Of a DNA stretch of 64,000 nucleotides, positions 57,483 to 64,000 are shown one piece after another. The notes under the pieces are model-generated. The model worked only from the letters and a program-made list of their open reading frames with translations, did not search any database and was not told where the DNA came from. Made by a program: the position numbers and the translations under genes. Numbering within the stretch: position 1 is the first letter of the stretch; each line of letters starts with the position of its first letter. Source of the stretch: Impatiens glandulifera (taxonomy: Eukaryota > Streptophyta > Magnoliopsida > Ericales > Balsaminaceae); the NCBI RefSeq assembly GCF_907164915.1, contig NC_061870.1, forward strand, positions 3,066,273 through 3,130,272. Direction: 5' to 3'.

Positions 57483-58190
57483 AATTTCTCTAGTCTTAGT
57501 GGAAGATCCAAGCATGTTCTTGCTAGGATCTTGTCTTTCGTGGTCTTAGTATACCCAAATTCTTCATGGATAAGGTTCCTAAGAGACATGGAATTTGTAT
57601 ATGGCTTGAGCCTTATCATGTTTTTATTATCGATCATCATGATGGCTTTGAATTCTTTGATAGTTGGAAAATTCTAGTGATCACGTAAAATAAAGGCCCT
57701 ATGTACCGGATCCCACTTTTGCTATCTCTATCATAAAGTTATGATGGATTCGGAAGTGAGTGTATTTGAGAGCGGTACTTAGACCGTAGCCTCCATAGTA
57801 TCATTCCGTTTTGTGAAAATGGTGGCTCTAGAGTAATAGATCTTCGTCCTCTAAGAGGGACATTCTGTGAGCGTATAATGAACTTGACAAACATGTCGTT
57901 CGATTTTGATAAAGAAAATATGTTTAGAGATGTTTATTATATCTATTATAGATGTATGCATGTATAATAAATAAGAACGTACATGTTGACTTGTTGAGGC
58001 TTTGTTGTTTGGGCACGTCAAACAACGGGTGGGTAATGTAACCAGGTTTTGTGTGCTAAGGTTTAGTCGGGGTTTGGATTGAAATTTTTCCCCACCGTCG
58101 CTAAGGTCACATCCTAATTGATGTATCAAAGTCAAAAGGGTGGATCGATATCGGGTTCCAAGTTTTTCCATTTGCAACATCTCTCGATCA
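57477..58190 (-). pseudogene. gag N-terminus of a Tat/Ogre-type Gypsy element
   Basis: Minus strand 57720-57477: KWDPVHRAFILRDH-stop-NFPTIKEFKAI, then LRNLIHEEFGYTKTTKD. The 'WDPxxRxF...PTIxEF' arrangement is the N-terminal gag block of plant Tat/Ogre-type elements as I remember it. An in-frame TAG separates DH and NF. Upstream (58180-57851) is a 109-codon frame without family signal. The rest of gag is lost at or beyond the inverted-repeat element. Confidence 0.5.
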
Positions 58191-58423
58191 CATACCAGTA
58201 TGATCGGTCTTCACGTAATTTGTAGAAGTACAAAGTTCTGATCTAGTACTTCTTCACATAGTCTCAGATGATAGACTCGTTTGGATTCTGACAATTATTA
58301 TGATAGAGCCTAGGTACCCTTTAGGGTGACGAATCATGTAAGGTGGACTATTGTGAAAGTTTGAAATGTTATAAATAAAAATTTATATAGCCAGAGTTTT
58401 ATTTATTTATAAATTAAAAATAG

Positions 58424-58441
58424 ACCCCAGCAGAGTCGCCA
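58424..58441 (-). other. Primer binding site of the Tat/Ogre-type element
   Basis: Minus-strand TGGCGACTCTGCTGGGGT, the Ogre-type primer word. It lies 7 bases from a TGTAACC that would be the inner LTR end (58449). Confidence 0.6.
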
Positions 58442-59279
58442 AGAAAGTTGTAACCCTGGGAAATTCCCTCATGTAGCTTAGCATGTGTTGGACGACACGT
58501 GGCAATACGGGGAATCACGGGGTGGCTCGAGGTTCGATGCATTTTAACCTTGGTTTACGTACCAGACATCTTTTTAAAATGAAAAATTATTTTAAAAGAT
58601 TTTGAAAATACCTGGAAGTTTTTGAAATTAATCATATAAAAATAATTAATTGTATTCAAATTTTAATAATCTGGGGATCAAATAATAATTTGATTAAATC
58701 CTGGTTTAAATTAATTAAACATAATCAGTTTACAATATTATTTATTTTAAAATAGAGTCGCCAAATGATTTTGAAAAATTAGTAAAAAGGTACACGTATA
58801 AACGTATTTTACACTAGAGTTTCCATAAGGGGTTCATTTTTTTGTTACGTTCGGGAAAGGGTTTTCACACAATATATTTTGGGCCCGATAAATGACAGTT
58901 TTATTTTTAAAGTAAAAGTCTGGCTATCAAAAGTTTTATTTATAATATTTATTTTCTTTAATTAGTAGTCCGGGAGTCATAAACAATGATATATTTAGAT
59001 TACGTAAATAATTGTATAAAATTATTTAGAAGGACATACATGTGATTGCATTTATATAAGATTGAGTAAAAAATCCTGAAAAATATCAGAAAAGTATTAG
59101 ACTTTAAAAATAAATTCCAAACGGGGCCTTAGCCAAAATATTTATTTGGGAAATATCCCAAAAATATTTAAATATCATTTTCTAACCTTTCGGGATTATT
59201 TGAAAATGGATTGGGAGTTCCAAAATTACAAAAATAATTTGGGATTTTGAAAAGTGGAACAAAACAGGCCTTAGGACTA

Positions 59280-60098
59280 GAATTTTTATCGGTTTGGTTT
59301 TCGAGTTATTCGAATTTTCGGTTCGAGTTTTTTGAATTTTTATTTTTTTAAACAAATTTGAAACCGAACCGATTTGAATAAATTCGAATTCAGTTTATTC
59401 GAATTCGGTCAGATATTCGGTTTAGACCATATATTGAACATCACCTACCCATAAGATAAAAGAAATTTTCTTAAAAGATTTAACAAAATAAATAAGTTGT
59501 TAAAAATCTTATTTATTTAAATTATAAAAAAAAGTATAAATCACCCAAACTAAGCTTAGTGACTCACCGTCAATAATCGGCAATTGAACGATGGAATTAA
59601 AACAATGTTGACGATGATAATATATGATAGTGGAGAGGTGTTGATAACAATGGTGATATTACTAGTGAAATAGCTAAATAGATGAAGAATTTAGATATTC
59701 TTAAAGTTAGAAATGAGGTGGCGACTGGAAGGACGATAAAGGCCACGAAGGTGAATGACTAGAAAAGGGACAAAGAATGAGAGATTATGAATTTATTGAA
59801 TTATTGGGTTGGATATTAGAGACCTAGTAAGAGATCCATAATAACTTAATATATCATATGTAATAAATTATATAATATATAATAAAAATAAATAATAAAA
59901 ATTGAATTCGATTTTTGGTTTGATTTTCGAGTTAAAACCTAAACTCGAAAACCAAACCAAAAACCATATTTGAATTCGAATCGATTTAGAATTTGATTCA
60001 AAAACCGAAAATTTAATTTGAATTTGGTTTATACGAATTCGGTGAATATGACTTCGATCGGATATTCAGTTCATACCAAATATTGAACACCCCTACTT
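59280..60098. mobile_element. Foldback/hAT-like MITE with GGTTTGGTTTTCGAG repeats
   Basis: TTTTGGTTTGATTTTCGAG-TT (59913-59933) pairs with 59942-59962 with one mismatch around a short loop. A related tcggtttggttttcgagtt begins the block at 59290. The phrase gatattcggtt...atattgaaca occurs twice in direct orientation (59412-59446 and 60061-60094), the second ending gaacacccctac, a typical plant hAT-MITE edge. Confidence 0.6.
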
Positions 60099-60224
60099 AG
60101 GTCCGTTTTTACTGATCTAGGCTCGAAAGGGCCTAGTCTAGACTAGGGGTGGTCTAGATCGGGGCTCGAGATACTCAGTCAATGGACAGGAGGGTTCGAC
60201 ACTAGGCTTTAGGAGGCTTGATCC

Positions 60225-60625
60225 TGAACTAAGGTTGTTCGGTCCTAGGTCTGGGAGGCTCGGTCCAAGATCTAGCTTCCTCGGTCGTGGACCTCGGTCC
60301 CTTCTCAAGAACACATGTCCTAGGTCTCGGTCCTAACTCAAGAACACTAGTCTTTCGTCTCGGTCCTAGGTTATAATCCTCAGTCGGGTTCCTCGGTCCC
60401 TACTCAAGAACATCGGTTCTAAGGTTCGGTCCTAACTCAAGAACATCGATCATTGGTCTTGGTTCTAGGTCAGTTTTCTCGGTCCTAGGGCTCGGTCCTA
60501 ACTCAAGAACATCGGTCCTTAGTATCAGTCCTAGGTTGGTTTTTTCGGTCATTGGTTTCGGTTAAGACCGAGAATTCTCGGTCTTGCTTCTCGGTCCCGG
60601 TCCTACAAGACTCAGTCGTCAGGAA
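60225..60625. repeat. Minisatellite of CTCGGTCCTA / ACTCAAGAACATCGG units
   Basis: actcaagaacatcggt-type words at about 60303, 60338, 60400, 60433 and 60491 alternate with ctcggtcctaggt, giving 33- and 60-bp spacings. It is distinctly GC-richer than its flanks. Confidence 0.85.
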
Positions 60626-61229
60626 CCGAGTGTTCTTCATTTGGTATGAAGAATTACTGGCTTGTATCTTTTGATATAGATAATGAATTCATGATCTGTA
60701 AGTTACAAACAACTCATATGGATATAGGGATCATTACCCCTAACCCTAAACACGATCAATCGAACTCTATAACAATTGAACTTTTAAAATGAATTTTAGG
60801 CCAAAATTTGGGAACTTTTGATTTAGGTCATCTCATCACCTAATTCTTGTTCCAACATCTTTAAAATGATGAATATAGTCGAACACAACCAAAAAAAGAA
60901 CAACATACAAGCTTTGTAACAACTTTCAAAACCAAAATTTTAGTTGGATAAAATATGATCGGGATGAAGATTTAATTATTTGGAAATCATCCTAACATGT
61001 TTACGTTTAATATGTTAGAGAACTATTTGAATCAAAATTTAAGCTTAAAAGCTCACACGAAATTTAAAAGTTCCAGATTTTCAAATCAAATTTGTTTTTT
61101 TTTTATTAAGGTTGAATTGATCAAATCTGTTTCGACATAAATCTTATAAATAATCAAGGGAGTGATTTCAACTAAAGAAAACACAAAATTGAATCCTAAA
61201 TATGATCAACCGATCAAACTGAGAAAAAT

Positions 61230-63420
61230 CCAATTTTAAATCACAAATTGAATAACAGTAGGTCTGGAAGCTTACCAACGATTGGACAACACTCCAATGA
61301 TGTGTAGAAAGTTTTCCGAAGCCCTGGATCGAAGCTTAGATCGCCAGAGCAATTTTTACAAAAATTTAGTTCGCCGGAGTTTTTGAATTCTTTGAGTTAG
61401 GCTGTAATGTTTGGATTCCGTTTGATGGATTGGAAGAAGAATGCCTAGAGTATTTATACTCAACTAGGTCAGTTATTGAAGTTGAATTCGACTTCAATTT
61501 TACTTTTGAAATCTTATCCATTGAATTCAATTTTGTCTTCGATAGCCTAGCTAGAGCGTACGTTTTTACTATTGATCCTAGGGGAATTGAATGCGTGGTA
61601 GAGACGTGCCCATGGGTGAAAGAATTGAGGAATAAAGTTGAGAAGCGGCGGAGATAAGTCTTCTAGAAGATCGTCGACGTCGAGCGCGGCCTCCAGAGTT
61701 CGCGAAGGAGACGAACAAAATGATGTCGTTTTGTTGAAAAGGAACGCTAAGTTGCGTTCCGTCGGTCGTTGGGAGATTGGACTAACAGGGTTAGCGATCC
61801 CGTTAACTGATCCAATGTGGACCGGGCGCGCATGTTCTTCCTTTACATCCGGATGTGTGGCGTCTTCCTGGGTGTTGAATGAAAATCCAGCGCTGATCCG
61901 ATGACCAGAATTCCTACTACAATGAAATCTTTTATTTTCGACCACACTAGATCATCCGTTTTTATTTCTAATATAAGGGTTACTTGAAATCGAATTTTTA
62001 ATTTTTTTCATTTTCCTTCACCAAATTAATACACAAAAATATTTTTGACAACATAATAAAAATTATGTTTATTTATTTTATTTTTGGGTATTTTGCTGTA
62101 TTTATTTAATTATTTAAGCTATAAATTATACATAATTTATGCTTAAAATCATAATTAAATAATTTCAACTTATTTTTGGGTTTAATTTGGGTAAAATAAA
62201 TACAATATTTTAACCTTAAATTATTTTTGGATTTTTAATTAATTTTTCTAGTTATGGTTTAATTATCACAATATTTAACCCTAATTTGATTTTTAATTTT
62301 TTTGGTTAATTTGAATTTAAAAATTCAAAATATTATTTTAATATTAATATAATTTAATAATATTATTATGAATGGAAATATGTCAAATTTTTATGCTTAC
62401 AAAATTCGTTTTTTTGATTTTTAAAATTTAAATTTGGGTTTTTGTTATTTAGATTGATTGATCGGTTTTATCCTAACCAAATAGTTTATAAATCATTTAG
62501 GGATGAATTTTCAACCATAAAATACTATAAACAATAATCATACAAGCGCATGTAATTTGAAATATAAAAATTTCAAATTCAAACTGTAAATATGAATTAG
62601 AGTGTGATTGGAACTTTACTAAGGATTGGAGAATACTCCTTGATACTTAAGAAAGTTTTCTGGATGCTCAAATCCAAGTTTTAAGGCCTCAAACAGAATA
62701 TTCGAAAAATTTGAAAGTTTCAAGCTTTAATGGAAGATTTTTTTATTTTCATCGATTTGAAGGGTATAAGTTGATTCCTTGGCTTCAGAATGATCAATTG
62801 GAGCTATTTATAGCTTCCCAAAGTTGGTTGGAAGAGCCAAGTGGTATGAATCAGTCAAAATAATTAATGGTATTTTGGTAGTTCTTCAATCAACTGGACA
62901 TAGTAGGCAGTGATCGGGCAGTGACGAGGTATACTTTTGTAGGGAGAATGATCATCATTGTAGGGTGATCATTCTAGGCTTTGAATCATTCATTTTTGTG
63001 GACCAAGGACTGAGTTCCAAAAAGCAAAGATTATCACGGATTTTGAAGCTTATCCTCGCGACGTCGCGAAGAGGAAGAAGACCAAAGCCAAAAATGGCAT
63101 CGTTTTTTTATACTAGGACGTGCTCCGTTATCGATCTGTCCAACGTCGTTAGCGTTTGGGCGCTCCGTTAACATTCCAGCTAACGGGTCGTTTGTTGATC
63201 AGTTGTGGTATGGGCGCGCGTTGCTTTGGCTACCATCGGCTACGCGAATCTCTCTTGAGCGCGAGATGAAAATCCAACGCTTATCCAATGGTTCTGGCGT
63301 GTGCTGCAACTAATTCCTTTAGTTTCAGCCACACAAGATCATATATATATATATATATATATATTATTAAATCCTTAAGGGTTTATTTGAAATTGATTTT
63401 TCCTTAACTTTTTTGCCTTT
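61230..63420. repeat. Tandem duplication of ~1.35 kb, diverged
   Basis: 61250-62050 and 62600-63420 share, in the same order, 'ggattggacaacactcc / ggattggagaatactcc', 'agaaagttttc', 'gcgcgc' with 'gatgaaaatccagcgct / gatgaaaatccaacgct', 'ccacactagatcat / ccacacaagatcat' and 'acttgaaatcgaattttt / atttgaaattgatttttc'. The copies are clearly diverged and include AT-rich spacers with (TA)n in the second. Confidence 0.8.
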
Positions 63421-64000
63421 AATTTTGATATTTTTTAAATACACAAAATAATAAAATAAATATGATAAATATTTTACCATTTATTTTTATATTTTTAGGG
63501 TTAAATAAATAATTATTTTAAATGAAATGGATACAATAATTCATTATAAATTATTTATTTTTGTTCCCTATTTTTTTTAAAATTATTTTTAGATAATTGA
63601 ATACAACATTTATCTGAAATAATTTTATTTTTATTATTTTGAAAATTTTTCTTAATTAATTAGGTTTTAATTATCATAATAATTAGCTTAATTAATTGGT
63701 TTTTGACAGGTTTATTATTTTGATTTTATTTATTTAAAAATTAATCAATATAATTATTTTAATATTATAAATTGCAGTAGATAGATTTTTAGTGTTTAAA
63801 AAAAATATATTTCATATAATAATATATATATATATATATATATATTTTAGTATGGCTATTAAAATTATTATTAGTTTTTTCGGATTGGTGTTATTTGAAT
63901 AACCTGTAGATTAAAAAAATAATGATTAATGATAATTTTAAAATATGATAATATTTTTGGTAAGTATTAATATATAATATATATATATAAATAAATAAAT

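Larger units (their letters stand above)
58449..64000 (-). repeat. Very long LTR of a Tat/Ogre-type element (inner part; runs off the window)
   Basis: From TGTAACCCTGGG onward there is no coding, but there are several features seen in giant Tat/Ogre LTRs: a second GAGTCGCCA word at 58752-58760, a ttacgttcgggaaaggg motif at 58841-58858, a minisatellite, and a large tandem duplication. The outer end is outside the window, so the LTR interpretation rests on the primer site and gag block and is an inference. The only open frames (for example 61430-61657) have no family signal. Confidence 0.5.

Noticed and set aside
57851..58180. 109-codon minus-strand gene
   Set aside because: No recognisable family and it sits in the leader between a primer site and a gag block; treated as part of the Gypsy remnant.

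Overview
The window is nuclear DNA of a flowering plant: AT-rich, intron-containing, and packed with nested retrotransposons. It holds one apparently functional host gene, a Pumilio-family RNA-binding protein (PUM5/6-like) at 50130-55494 on the plus strand. Nearly everything else is mobile or repetitive DNA. The accessory proteins of the Copia elements look like a type I associate with asterids/Lamiales; that placement is a low-confidence inference from memory.

Layout. 1-1390: a minisatellite that flips orientation near 490, giving a very large inverted repeat. 2341-3287 and 17281-18120: the two halves of a decayed DUF4283/zinc-knuckle gene, split by a 13,988-bp Ty1/Copia element on the minus strand (element 1, 3288-17275; LTRs of about 1.23 kb, TSD GTTTA, initiator-Met-tRNA primer site). 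Element 1 carries gag, a broken pol, and then 6.4 kb of extra coding DNA with three paralogous accessory proteins before the 3' LTR. 19710-21636: a 3'-truncated minus-strand relative (element 3; one LTR plus partial gag), oddly flanked by 5-bp repeats. 21640-24298: intergenic DNA with SINE-like sequences, a 93-bp tandem repeat and a Tat/Ogre-type primer site. 24299-33811: plus-strand element 2, with gag, an almost completely deleted pol, a decayed accessory gene, and LTRs containing about 20 copies of a 47-bp self-complementary repeat. Its 3' LTR is cut by a LINE tail (33812-34985). 34990-36255: a Ty3/Gypsy (Tat/Ogre) aspartic-protease fragment. 36260-39200: a satellite array of about 220-240 bp units. 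39300-40190: AT-rich DNA.

40195-47880 holds two decayed, convergently placed transposon genes: a Ulp1-like cysteine-protease gene on plus (41447-44842) and a FAR1-related MULE transposase on minus (45415-47560). Both lie among copies of one GACCAATTGGTC-type minisatellite. 48150-55750 is the Pumilio gene, with a 5'-UTR intron containing a 1-kb duplication and one probable GC-AG intron. 56527-57369 is a terminal-inverted-repeat element with an internal hairpin. 57477 to the window end looks like the 5' end of a minus-strand Tat/Ogre element: gag N-terminus, primer site at 58424-58441, then more than 5 kb of LTR with a foldback MITE, a minisatellite and a 1.35-kb tandem duplication.

The most unusual signals are the tandem trio of accessory proteins in element 1, the family-specific words that recur in both LTRs and coding DNA (CCGGTT in element 1; AGACGTC in elements 2 and 3), the conserved 47-bp LTR minisatellite, and an internal purine tract followed by an LTR-like start in the middle of element 2. 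All identifications come from reading the sequence and translations; no database was searched.
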